A DNA stretch of 64,000 nucleotides from Tetraselmis striata (taxonomy: Eukaryota; Chlorophyta; Chlorodendrophyceae; Chlorodendrales; Chlorodendraceae), in the NCBI GenBank assembly GCA_006384855.1, contig VCJN01003171.1, positions 62,001 through 126,000 of the forward strand. Direction: 5' to 3'. The notes under the pieces are model-generated. The model saw only the letters and a program-made list of their open reading frames with translations, ran no database searches and had not been told where the DNA came from. Each line of letters starts with the position of its first letter. Within the stretch, counting starts at the first letter, position 1. Positions 32,196-43,689 of the stretch are shown piece by piece. Made by a program: the position numbers and the translations under genes.

Positions 32196-33704
32196 TAATG
32201 ATGATGGTTTATACAGAGTGCGTCCAGAGAATGCACGGAAGGTAGCGACTACCGGGAAGAAAAAAGTACAAGGTAAGTAGAGAGTAGAGAATAAAGAAGG
32301 TAGTCAGCAGGTAGAAAGCGCGATGATTATTTGACTGCGCGGAATTATCACTGAATCTATACCGGATAAATGTATCAAATAATCAATGCGAAACCGCCAA
32401 GAAAGTCGGCGAAAGACAGACAGACAGACACAGATTGACTAACCTTGTAATTAATACAAGTACGCCACGGCGCACCCAGCGGGTGCCTAGTCGGATATAC
32501 AGCGTAATATGCATACGATGTCGCGTAGGTTGTTTAGTACTCTAGAATAGTCAATCGTGTTAATCGCATTTCCCGCGATATATTCCGCTCGTGTGCTGCG
32601 TAGCATTGCTCAAAATCGGCCTCCTGTCGGCCGCAACCGCGGACGGGCAGTGCCGTTCGGCACACGGAGGGGGGCGATGTTCACGGCCTCATGCCTGAGC
32701 CGAACGGGCACCACCTGCCCTGAAAATAAAATAGGTCCATGGCCCATCTCGTCAGGATGCTACGGAAAAAATGAGCTAGAGGTCGGAGGCTATAGAGACG
32801 GTGCTCCTTGTCCCCCCGATTCAAGATGCCGTCCGATCTTGGAACCCGCGTTTTCAGAGATACACCCCCGGTCTCAACCCCTCCGTGGGGGCGGCTGAGG
32901 TAGCTCTCTGCTTACCTATCGCATGAGCACTAGTAGAGGCCCATACGCAGGGTTGACGTCCGCTGGCGGTCAGTTTGCGGTCAATCTCAGTCGATGCCGG
33001 CCCGATGGCCCCGACCTACCCGGATTTTCCGCGCTCTCGACCCTCTCCCGCATAGGCATCGCTTGCCACCTGCAGCTAACTATTTAGCCCGCCGCACGTG
33101 TACCGTCCCATGGTCTAGCTTCTAGGGGTGCGGTAGACCCCATGAGTGGCCCATGAGGTGGTCGGTGCGCCGTGCCCCATCTCCCCCCCATATTTTTGAG
33201 CCGAGATTTAGATAAACAGGCTGAATGGGCGGCCGGCCAACCACCACCCGTAGATGAGTGATAGACGCACCACCCATCTATCTACCCCAGCCGAAGGCCA
33301 CTGTACCCATATGCTAACGATAGAGACAATATGGGACGATTTGTCTGCTTATAGGTGCACCGGAAGCCGATGGCGCGACGGGTAGCTGTGATCGCCTTGA
33401 ATAATAGCGAAAATACGGTAATCGGGACGAGATGAGACACGGCATGAATCGCACGGTTCTTCACCAGTACCTCACCAAATTCCAAACGACTCGGCCCATA
33501 TCCCATCCCATAAGCACATCCCATGCCCATAAGGGCCCATGGGCGGTGGTTTAGAGGCTCTCGTTCAAGTCGTGTGCACTTCTAGTGGGCCACTCGGGGG
33601 TGGGATGGGGGTGGTCCTTGCACGGATACATCAGATGCCGTACCGCGCTATATCGCCGATTTTAAACACCGGGAGGGTGCGCCGCGTCACTGTAGACCTG
33701 TTTC
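32196..33704. other. No gene or clear repeat recognised
   Basis: About 1.5 kb with no domain-bearing frame. There is a short 'gacagacagacagacac' microsatellite at about 32415. A GC-rich stretch at 32560-33170 is compositionally distinct but matches no RNA gene that I can recognise. A relative of the 32380-32430 part lies at about 34120-34160 ('aaagtcggcgacagacagac'). Confidence 0.4.
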
Positions 33705-33960
33705 ATGGGTGTGGAATCCAGACGAAAGCCGCAAGAATCATTCTTGGTTCGGGAAGTCGCTACGCTGTACCAGAGGTACCCCTGATTGTACAGCCCCGCG
33801 TCCGCCGACCCGCCGACCCAGGGCCCGGCTACCGTCGACGGACGGGCGGCGAGGCGGACGGGCGACGGTCGTCCGGCGTCCGGTGGCGAACGAAAAACAG
33901 CGTCAGGCGTGCGGGTCCGGTGCACGCGGCGGGTGCAAGTACAGGAAGTCAGCAGTATAA
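33705..33960. repeat. Copy of the 28090-28300 module
   Basis: From 'gtgtggaatccagac' through 'ttgtacagccccgcgtccg' and 'gtccggtgcacgcggcggg' this matches the start of the repeat cluster at 28097-28300, with the same internal GC-rich 'cgtcgacggacgggcggcg' core. Confidence 0.75.
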
Positions 33961-34199
33961 AGCGCGACGAATATTTTGGCCTGCGGACTTTTCCTATTAA
34001 TGTCCTTTTTGGGCGGGTGATTTCATGATCGCCTTTTGCAGCTATGGCTCATGTAATCATATTATTTTGGCCTGCGCGACGGTTATTATGACAACGGATA
34101 CATTGTCGATCTATATTGTAATCTATGCGAAAAAGTTCCGAAAGTCGGCGACAGACAGACTCACCGACTCCTCGCATAGTATTCATATATTAATTACAT

Positions 34200-35090
34200 A
34201 AAAAATTTTGTATTCATGCAAGGAGCATTGTCACCTAAATGGACACACCAACAATAGGCCATAAAATTTAGTTAGAACGCTGATATCCAGGCTGCCGGAG
34301 CACGTGAATAGTCCTATTGAAGTACGTCGGAAAAAGCTTCGTGTTTACGAATGTCGATGCGGTTATACGAGGCTTGCCAGAGTGGAGCACTTTTCCCAAA
34401 AGTGTTTTGTATCGTGTCCCCTCGTAAACCGAAAGGGAGCAAAAAGGTAAAATTTATGAAATTTACATATCTTCGTACGATAAAGCGTATTTTCACATAT
34501 CAGAAAAGGTTAAATCGTAGCTTACGCGCAAAACATATGTGGCATTAAGTATCATTGCGTCGCGGATGCAACGCGAGGTGTACGAGGCCGGTGATGACCG
34601 GTATTTATGCCTCTAAGATTGGGTGGTGTGATGACACGGATGAATATACTAAGATTGAGATAAATGCTCTCGGCCGCTTTGCGCGGTGTGATCGTGATGT
34701 GTGCGCATAATGGCATGTACGTGCTTCGACGAAATGACATACCCAAGATATGTTCGTGCTGAGTTGGCATGTTTCGTAATTTTGATTGGTGTATATCATA
34801 CGGCATATCGGAAGAAGGCATTCCCACCTTACGCGCACCGTTCCCTACCTGCTGGTCGGGATGCAGTGTGGGCCAATTCTATTCTGTTCCCAGCAGAATC
34901 TACCAGCACGATAGCCGTTCTCACCCACCGCGCACACACCCAGCACTCGCGCATATCCCTGAGCGGATAATATGTCATCGCCGCCGTACAGGTAGAGCAG
35001 GTACCTGTAGCGGTGTTCGACGAATTTGAAGCGCTTGTCCTGGAGGTGAGACGTCCGCCGCAGCTGTGCGTGGTTCGCCATTTTACGGTA
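34200..35090 (+). other. AT-richer region with degraded, unrecognised coding-like stretches
   Basis: The composition is clearly less GC-rich than the genes. In one plus-strand frame (about 34315-34435) there is 'VYECRCGYTRLARVEHFSQK' then CFVSC, a C-x-C...H-x4-C spacing that could be a small zinc-binding motif. The frame stops soon after. Another stretch at about 34590-34700 ('EYTKIEINALGRFARCDRDV') is also protein-like but short. No family was recognised. It could be a relic of a mobile element or a large-virus-like insertion; there is no hallmark gene to support either. Confidence 0.2.
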
Positions 35091-36930
35091 TGTTTCTCGT
35101 TCCCCTGTTATCCCTCTCCTGCAGCGCCAGCACTGCCTGCTTACAGAGGAATAGCAGGACAGGATAGGAAGTGCCTGGTCACCTAACGTGTTTTATCTGC
35201 TTCTTGGTTACGACAGGCACCGCTAGTGGTTTGGGACCTGTGTGGAGCGTGGTTTTCCGCGGTCGGGCTCGCGTGCAGCAGCGATCCCTACCGCTCCGCG
35301 GCCTGTCCGCGTTCTGATCGGCGACTTACTTGTCGCGCCAACTGCACCGCCGCCCACCTGTATGACGAGGTTCGTTGCCGCCGCCACTGTGGTTTGTGAT
35401 GCCTGTAGCTACCAGCTTTCTGTGTCTATTGACCCGGTGCGCGTATTCGGTCGCTCGTCTCGGGCGGTGTGTTTGTAGGTCGTGTGCCGAGTCGTCGTTT
35501 CGAGCAGGTGTATGTCTCGCGCAAGTATCTGTCTGACTCTCTGTTGTCTTTGGAGGTCCTCACGAAGCTGGCTGTCTATGTTTCTGTGCTTCCCTCGCGC
35601 GTGGGATCTTCCGAGTCCGAATGTATGGATAGTTTTCGAAAATTTTAGTTTCGAGAACTCGGAATTGTGAATCGATGCACATTAATCGTGCGTTCCGCAT
35701 CGTCATTGTCCTCGCCATTGCATGACATGTTGTAGTATGAGAAATGGTGTCTAACAGGCTGCATAAAGAGGATATTATTGAGTCACAATTTATTGAGTCC
35801 CAATGTGAGTCAAATTCTGAGTCCCCTGTACGGTCATCTATCTAGTGACCAATTTTGATTGCCCCTGGCACGGCATGGAACTCTGCAGCTTGTTCTCTAT
35901 GACCAGAAATGTGAATCGATGCACATTAATGATGTGTTCGGCATCATTATGTTCTTATAATTGCGGATTGTTTCTCTTCTTATCCCTCTCCGCCAGCGCC
36001 AGCACTGCCTGCTTAATCAGGCATACCTTGATAGGATAGGCAGCAACCTGGTTACCTACTTTGTTTTGTCTGTTAATTGGTTACAACAGGCACTGCTGTT
36101 GGTTTGGGGACCTGTGTGGAGCGTGGTCTGGGCGCGTGTGCAGCAGTGATCGAGCGCGCGTGCATCAGCAGTCCCTCCACTGCGGCGTATCGTCTCTCTG
36201 ATCGGCATCAATACTGTTGCGCGGACTGCCCCGCCACACCTGAGGTCCGTTATTGCCGCCACTATGTTGATGCCTGTTGCCACCGGCTTGCTCTGTCCTT
36301 TCATCCGGTCTGCGTATTGGGTCACTTGTCTTGGGCGCTGTGTTTGTAGGTCATGTTCCAACAACATGTTAGGTTCCAGACATGCGCAACTGTCTGTCTG
36401 TCTCTCTTTTTGTTTCTTTTTTGTCTTCAGAGGTCCTCACGGAGCTGTCTGTTTCTATTTTTGTGCCTCACTCGCGCGCAGTATCTTCTGAGTCAGAGTA
36501 TATATGTATATGGTTATTTATTTGGAATTTTAATTGCCTGTGGTAGGGCACCGAATGCTGCAACTCTGTTTTATAAAAACATGATGCGCATCATAGGACT
36601 GCATCATCATTGTCCTCGTTGTTGCGTGACATGTTGTAGTATGACAAATGATGTCAATGAAGATTTATGAAAGTGGATAATATTTATTGTCGAAATTTAT
36701 GTTAATGAAAATGTTGAGTCGACTATATGGTCACATATTGGGCACTGGACGTTGTAAGTAGTTCTCTTTTACCACAGATGCCCTTTACTCGTGTGTTCAG
36801 CATCGTCATTGTCCTCGGCGTTGCGTGACATGCTGTAGTATGGAAGGTAATGTATGTATGTACTTGTATAAAGTGGATAGTTTTGAGTAAGAGATTATGT
36901 GTATGATAAATTGGACAATGTGCATCCACG
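35090..36930. repeat. Degenerate tandem repeat, ~880-bp spacing
   Basis: 'ccagcactgcctgctta' occurs at about 35127 and 35999. Each is followed by 'tggttac.acaggcac', 'gggacctgtgtggagcgtgg', 'gtgcagcag.gatc' and '.ctctgttgtct/gtctgtctctc', in the same order. A second sub-module, 'catcgtcattgtcctcg' plus 'gacatg.tgtagtatg', recurs at about 35698, 36605 and 36800. Copies are strongly diverged. No coding content was recognised. Confidence 0.7.
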
Positions 36931-37254
36931 TCATTAGTGTGATAAGTTCATAACGCATACAACTTAGGTTTACATCATGAGTAAAGTTTAGCATGGAGTA
37001 CTCGATCTAATTATGTGGTTTTGTGATCTGTGCAGGAGGAGATGGCTGCCAACACGGTGGAGAAAATGAAATTTATCAGCTGACATATTGACTCGGGCTG
37101 AAAGGCCGGGATTGCCTCGGGGCTGTGTCCCACACAGTCACCGGAAAATCCTAGAACATCGTACATCGTCCTCAGCTGTGTTTGCCCTTGGGAAAGGCAC
37201 GCAGTCTGTTGTAGTACTAGTAGTTTTGGCCGTTTCAGCCCGGTAAACACTACT
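36931..37254. other. No gene recognised
   Basis: Short spacer between two degenerate tandem-repeat zones. No domain-bearing frame and no match within the window were seen. Confidence 0.35.
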
Positions 37255-38311
37255 GTACACCTTATTCCCTGCCCGGGTCAAAAGGCCGCAACTCCTGGAC
37301 GTCGTGCACCCAGTAGTCCCGCATTAGTGCACGCGGTTTGCAGTGGTGTGTGTGTGTTGCCTGCACTCCGAAGCCTGGACTGGCCTGCGACTGGCTTAGG
37401 GCCAAGCAAAAAAATCCAAAACCTCGCAAAAAGTTGACCAAAGCTGACCAAAGTTGAAGCCTGGACTGGCTTGCTCCGGCATTGCGCCTAGCAAAAAATC
37501 CACATTTGACCAAAAGCTGACCAAATATGATGAAAGGCAAATTCGACGGATTGGAACATACATCAGGCATATATATGTCTTTCTGGCAGATTGAAATTGA
37601 TTTTAATTTGTTTTGCGTGCCGTCATGGTCCTCCATTCTGTTCATTATTATTGTCTATTGACATAGCCGACACATCATTTGAAGACATGGTTTGCAGAGC
37701 GTTAATCCAAATATACAGAATTTGAATGCAATAGGAGGAGTACTATGACAAAACATTATTCAGAGGTATGCTTGTATCCCCTTGCTGAGGCACCGCATTG
37801 ATATATAATTTGACCCTCATACAGAAACATACCACTTCAATGGGTTTACCTTGCAATGAAGTGCGCATACGTGATATGCTAGTTCATACAGCTCATAACC
37901 ATTTGCAAATAATGGAATGTACAACCATGCAGCACGTGCACATGTATATGTAAAGATTGTGTTCATGTTTAGAGAAGAAAGAAATTCCTGCACTGGCTGG
38001 ACTGGCTATGGCATAGGGCCTAGGAAAAATCCAGAGTTGATCCACATCTGATCCGAAGTAGGTTTACCAAAGCTGAAGTCTGGACTGGCTTGCTCTGGCA
38101 TTGCGCCAAGCCAAAAAAATCCACATCTGACCGAAAGCTGACCAAATATGTTATTCCCACCCGGGTGACAAGGGCACAACAACTAATGGACGCCGTGCAC
38201 CTAGTTTTCCCGCATTCTTGTCCGCGGTTTGCAATGGTGTGTGTGCGCGTATGTGTGGGTGTGGGTGGGTGTGCGTGTGTGTGGGGGGAGGGGGGGGGGG
38301 GGTGCGTTGTG

Positions 38312-38343
<32 letters not shown>

Positions 38344-39294
38344 CGTGTGTGTGTGTGTTGCCTGAACTCCGGAGCCTGGACTGGCTTGCTATGGCATAGG
38401 GCCAAGCAAAAACATCCGAATTCGACCCAAAGCTGACCAAAGTTGAAGCCTGGACTGGCTTGCTCTGGCATTGCGCCAAGCAAAAAAACCAAAGTTGACC
38501 GAAAGCTGACCAAATACAACAAAAGACAAATGAGAAAAAAATCGACGGATTGGAACATACACCAGGCATATGTATTTCTGGCAGATTGTAATTAAACTCA
38601 ATCCGTTATGCGTACCGTCACGGTCCTCCATTCTGTTCATAATTATTTGTTATTGACATAACAGAGATTATGGGAAGACATGCTTTGCAGAGCATTCATC
38701 CAAATATTATACAGAATTTGAATGCAATAAACATCGGAGTACTATGACAAGTCGTTTTTCACAGATTGTAGATATGCTTGTATCCCCTTGCTGTGGCACT
38801 GCTTTAATATCTAATTTGACCCTCGTACTGAAACATATGACTTCAATGGGTTTTCCTTGCAATCAATTGCGCCTATGATATGGTATTTCATACAGCTCAT
38901 CACCATTTGGAAAAAATGGAATGTACAACTATGCAGCACGTGTGCGTGTATATGTAAAGATTGTGTTCATGTTCGCTCAAGAGAAGAAAGAAATTCCTGC
39001 ACTGGCTGGACTAGGTATGACATCAGGCGAAGGAAAAATCCAAAGTTGATCCGCAGCTGATCCGAAGTAGGTTTACCAAAGCTGAAACCTGGACTGGCTT
39101 GCTCCGGCATTGCGCAAAGCAAAAAATCAACATCGGACCGAAAGCTGACCAAATATGTTATTCCCCACCCGGGTAAAAGGCCGCAGCAACTGATCGCCGT
39201 GCACCCAGCTGTCCGCATTTTTGCCCGTGGTTTGCAGTCAGTGGTGTGTGTGTGTGTGTATGTGTGTGTGTGTGCGTGCGTGCGTGCGCGTGCG

Positions 39295-39368
<74 letters not shown>

Positions 39369-39560
39369 CGTGTGTGTGTGTATGCGTGTGCGTGTGTGTT
39401 ACATGCACTCCGAAGCCTGGACTGGCTTGCTATGGCATTGCGCCAAGTAAAAATCCGAAATTGATCCAAAGCTGACCAAAGCTGACCAAATTCTAAGCTT
39501 GGACGGGCTTGCTTCAAGAAAAAAATCCTAAGTTGACCGGAAGCCAGTCCATATCACCAC
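37255..39560. repeat. Degenerate tandem repeat of three ~0.9-1.0-kb units with GT tracts
   Basis: Units start near 37260, 38155 and 39160. Each has 'cccgggt..aaggcc.caac', 'cgccgtgcaccca', 'tttgcagt.ggtgtgtgtg', a GT tract, 'gaagcctggactggcttgc', 'gcattgcgccaagc' and 'gaccaaagctgaccaaat'. Between units lie 'gcagattg.aatt', 'ccgtcatggtcctccattctg' and 'cttgtatccccttgctg'. The GT tract is about 12 bp in the first unit, about 120 bp mixed in the second and about 150 bp in the third. No gene is present. Confidence 0.8.
39241..39400. repeat. (GT)n microsatellite, long
   Basis: A nearly pure GT tract of about 150 bp with gcgtgcgtgc interruptions, part of the third tandem unit. It generates Val-Cys open frames on both strands that are not genes. 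Confidence 0.95.
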
Positions 39561-40320
39561 TCTGTCCACTCCTCAGAGACATGTGCAGCGGCCTCCACAA
39601 GAGCGGCGAAGGCACGGCACAAGGAACGGGAGCGAAGCGTACGCCTACTCGCCGTGCGCTCCCTCCGACTTCTTTCACTTTAAATATACTTGGTTCACCA
39701 AAAATTTGCTGTGGCAATAGTGCATAGACCATGGGCAAATGCTGCCTTGTGCCAAATATATCAATAATGTTTTGCGTTGATGGCCATTGAGTGTAGGACT
39801 AAAAGCCTGCAAAAATGGCATTCTTTGAACATTTCATATTCGTAGGAATTCTTGTCTTAAAATTCCGTGTGCGCAAAATTTGGATATTTCTTTAACTAGA
39901 AAAACCCATTCCCAAATCCATCTTATCGAACGTGCGATCATGTCTCTCAAGAGTGGGTAGACTGGAGAATTGGACATTATGCAGAATTTGCACGGGCATG
40001 TAATTTGGAGCGAAGAGTAACGAATGCAACGTCGAGTGCCATTGTATTTGCGAATTTCTATTGCACTTTTAAGAGCGATTGATGCCGCACTATCAAGTTC
40101 GCATTACATCGTACGCATACTGCGCCCGCGCTGGCTGTGAAACTGCACTTCGCATATTCTGTTAATTGGAACAGGTAATTCCGGTATAATGTCGTTTGTA
40201 TAACAACTACTATCCGTGGGCAGCACAATCTGCCTGACAATTATTTCAGGAGTGAGGACACGTGATGTTCTCTATATTTCCATGCAACCTTCATTGACAT
40301 TGGGACCTTTCAATTGACAG
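39561..40320. other. No gene recognised
   Basis: Moderately AT-rich spacer. Short frames on both strands lack any domain; no repeats with other parts of the window were noticed. Confidence 0.35.
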
Positions 40321-41340
40321 ATGACACGGTCGGCCCGCACCCGCCCGAATTCCCGTCGAAATTTCGCGCCCCAGTTGCCGTCGATTTCTAACCGGCAAAC
40401 AAGCGCGGCCGGTTGTTCTCTGTTGTTCAGCGTTCTCTTTTGGGGTCACATGACCCCAGGATCATTTTCACTGAATAGCTTTGTAAGGACAACGAATTCG
40501 CCCCTTACCTATGGTACCCTCGGATTCCTCAGCTCCTCAGCTTTCCGGGGATGGTTTCAAATCTGGGATCGGGCCGCTGACCGGCCGGCTGCGGTCTGCA
40601 GCCCGGCCCGATGTTAACTGATCCGAGTTAAAAATCGACACATCGTTAAGCACTCGCACCACCTGGCCGACCTCTATGCTCGCCACCGACCCCTCCGCCC
40701 ATCGCAGACCACTTTTGAGGTGTCTGCAGAGCTATTGCTCGTCGCGCACCGCCCCATTCGGTGCGTGGCGGGCCGATGAGCGTGCCGTTCTACAGCGTGA
40801 GTTTTCTGCTATTTTTGTGCCGCTTCTGGTGCTGGTCGCCGTCGGCCGCAAGAAGCCAAGAAGCATGCTCGCACTAAAAGCCGGGCCCGAGCCAAAGCCA
40901 AAGCAGCAGCTAAGACAAGCTTCGGTCAAGGTCGTCGAAAGCCGGCCGACGATGGTCGTGGTTCGTACAATCAGTGGAGTGAGGAGCACATGGAGTGTTC
41001 GCTCACAAAACTCGATGAGGCTGCCTGTTCGAAAAACCCGCACCTGGAGTAACCTAAAGGCGACTGCTACCAAGTGGAATATACCTCGCCACACGCGGAC
41101 AGGGCAGCGATCTCAGCACTTCTGGCCGCGGCGAGGGAGGCGTTCTGCAAGGCAGCGAAACTATAGGCGACCAGACGTCGTGGCGCGGCGGCGGTCGCAC
41201 GTCGTGCTCCACTGCTGGACATCACCAACTGCCCGCCGACCGCCGATGCCTAGCGACGCTCGTCCCCGGACCCGCTCTCCGCGCCACAGCCTAGACGTGC
41301 CGAGCGTGGGCAAGGCTTACGGGCTATAAATAACAGTTTG
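40321..41340 (+). other. Unrecognised, possibly decayed coding region
   Basis: Frames at 40321-40617 and 40676-41329 are open, and a third frame around 40840-41160 reads 'KKHARTKSRARAKAKAAAKT' followed by 'GSYNQWSEEHMECSLTKLDE', a basic then acidic protein-like passage. No single frame is long and domain-bearing, and stops interrupt the protein-like one (about 40778, 41052 and 41165). It could be a fragment of a retroelement gag or of a host exon. I cannot assign a family. Confidence 0.2.
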
Positions 41341-41639
41341 GGTTGACGGGGGTGACGCTCACGGTTGCCCAGCGAGGCGAGTGGGACAGGGCGGGAGCGC
41401 CCATGTGCTGCTGTGGTGGCGGTATACAAGTGTGACCAAACCCTGCGAACCGTTATTTTTGGCGATGCACGACCCACCCACTTGTGACCGGCTGGAACAT
41501 AACCGTCCGGTGGTCAAATCAGGCCGTACGACACGCAGCAGATAGCCCTGCAGATGACCTTTCCAAGCCGTATTGCCCGAGGGGCATCATGCTGAACCTC
41601 TTTTAGAGGGGCAGTTCCGTCCTTAACATGGCCAAACCT

Positions 41640-43060
41640 CAGTAATGCTCCGTATATATGTATATTCCCCTAGCACCAGCTTAAAGTTGCACAAAAGCTG
41701 CATAATGAGCGCTTGAGGTAGCGCCCGTGCCCAAATACATAACTTCGCAGTTAAGCAAATTATGTCAAACTTTAAAAAGTCCCCATACGCTCCCCTCATG
41801 CTGCAACCCTGATACAGATAGATAGGTGCTGCTGAATATACTTTAGCTGGCACGCACTAGGTACATCGCACGTAACAGCCGCCTAATGTTGAATATTGTC
41901 GCCTGAGGTAGCGCCCGTGCCTGAGTACTCTACTTGGGAGTGTAGCAAGTTATGCCCTACTAATGCCCATCTCGCGCAACCAGGATACAGATAGATAGGT
42001 GTTGCTTAATATACTTGAGCTGGTCAGCGATGTTGACGGGTTATGTTCTGGCAGGGTACGAGTAGTGACAACACCGGCGGCACACATGGTTCAGAAAGCA
42101 AGGTGCGAGGGGGCTGGGGGCACCTGCTCAACTGTGCCTTTCTCATCAGTGGCAGGGGCGTCATGGGCAATCACGTCATCTGCAGCACCTCCACTGTCGG
42201 CCACCGCCTTCTGCAGACAAGTGACACCAGCACAGTGAGTGCAGCAAATAGTCTTTCTATGCCGGGCACAGGGAGGTGCTACACCAGGGGAGCTGGCAGC
42301 AAGGTGCGAGGGGGATGAGGGCACCTGCTCAACGGTGCCCCCCTCATCAGTGGCAGGGGCGTTGTGGGCAACCACATCATCTGCAGCACCTCCACTGTCG
42401 GCAACCGCCTTCCGCAGGAAAGTGACAACAGCACAGTGAGTGCAGGCGTGACGGACCAACAGAGGTATTCAGGCGTGACCCATCAAGTGCAGATATTGTA
42501 TGTTGAAACAAGCAGGCGGTGCACAGTGTTACTCGGTGAGGGCGTCAGCGCAGGCTCTGCCCCTGAAGGTTCTACCTGCTGTGGGAGAGTGGTTTGCTGG
42601 TCGCCAGCACTGCTCTTGCTTGGCTTGTTGGGCGCATTGTCCGGCTGCACCACCTGCTGAACACCCAGACCAGTGTGCGACAGGCACCAGGGCTGAGCAA
42701 TGTCTGCATACTCATAGCGGGCGGCGCTTGTGACCTTATTTGTTGGCGAGGACAAATAAGTGGCGCGGCTGACCCACCGTCCCCACTTTGCCGTCCCTAT
42801 AGTATAGTACAGGTAAGCCCGACCAGCTCTCAGGCATGGGGGTACCTTTTAAGGGGCAACAGCCGGCCCAAAATGGGCACCTGGCTCTAGCTCAAGGCCG
42901 TCCCTTACTAAATCCCCTGTCTACGCCGGACACGCGGAGCTGCTATGCCCAGTTCTGCAATTCAGCCTCGGTGTAAGGCAAGTGCGGATTGTTTTCGGAT
43001 TTTAGGGTTTAGTCCAAATATTATCACACTTCCGAGACAATGCATGCGAGAGTCGGCAAG
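41640..43060. repeat. Second copy of the 24430-27060 segment
   Basis: The region matches the minisatellite locus: 'gtacatcgcacgtaacagc' and 'gtagcaagttatgccctac' upstream, two Cys-rich units in the middle, then 'cactgctcttgcttggc' and 'ccactttgccgtccctat' downstream. An extra internal duplication ('acagatagataggtg' at about 41813 and 41989) lies upstream. The segment is shorter mainly because it has two array units instead of nine. Confidence 0.75.
42091..42459 (-). CDS. Two-unit Cys-rich repeat ORF
   Basis: A 122-codon minus-strand frame covers two in-frame 201-bp units. Each unit has a Cys/His cluster ('APPCARHRKTICCTHCAGVT' in one, 'CTHCAVVTF' in the other) followed by an acidic Asp/Glu/Pro spacer. 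This is the state expected before the ~14-bp insertion that breaks frame in the long array at 24700-26575. No start context, splice sites or upstream exons were established, so it may be one exon of a larger gene or a relic. One unit has an Arg-His change in the CxxC pair. Confidence 0.35.
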   Translation of the reverse strand: MVRHACTHCAVVTFLRKAVADSGGAADDVVAHNAPATDEGGTVEQVPSSPSHLAASSPGVAPPCARHRKTICCTHCAGVTCLQKAVADSGGAADDVIAHDAPATDEKGTVEQVPPAPSHLAF

Positions 43061-43689
43061 CCGCAGTTGAGCACTTGACATACTTGTAAGGTGTAGTGGA
43101 AACACAGGAATCGTTTCCTTCCGCATACTTGGCGACAGCTGGTTGCGGTGCACATGAATTGGAGCTACCGGCCACACCTTCTGCACTTAAGTCGCCTGTC
43201 CAACCCGGGTGACGGAGGCTGCTATCACCGTGTGCCCTTTTCTGCAAGTCGGTAATACTACGGCATGTTCGGGCTGTTTCGCATTTTGGGGTTTCGTCCA
43301 AGTAGCGCACTTTCGAGGTGTAGACGGGCGACGACTAGCCACAGTTCAGCATCCTCTACAAAAGGAGTAAAGGTTTGTAGGTACGCACACGTCCCCTTCC
43401 CGCTGGGCGGGTGCTGGCGGCGGCGCGCAAGAACCTGCAGGCATGCCGGACTTCGGGCACTGGAAAAAGATACGGTACCCAAGCATGCGCGGTGTCTCAC
43501 CTTGTTGAGGCTTTTCGATGCAGAGCAGCCCATGGCTGCCTGATGTCTTACCACGGATTATGCTATGCAGGGTAGGTGGTCGTGCGCTGGCAGCGAGCCT
43601 TCACGGACTGCTGGTGGTACGGGGTGGGGCTCTGGGTACTGTTGGGTTCGTAGCGAGTAATCAATATAGAGCAGCAGTGCGTCTAGAGT
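43061..43689. other. Spacer, nothing recognised
   Basis: Open frames at 43258-43554 (-) and 43265-43543 (+) overlap each other and show no domain. Fragments such as 'ggttgcggtgcacatg' were not matched elsewhere. It ends where repeat family A begins. Confidence 0.35.

Noticed and set aside
39246..39464. Val-Cys-rich open frames
   Set aside because: Pure translation of the GT microsatellite.
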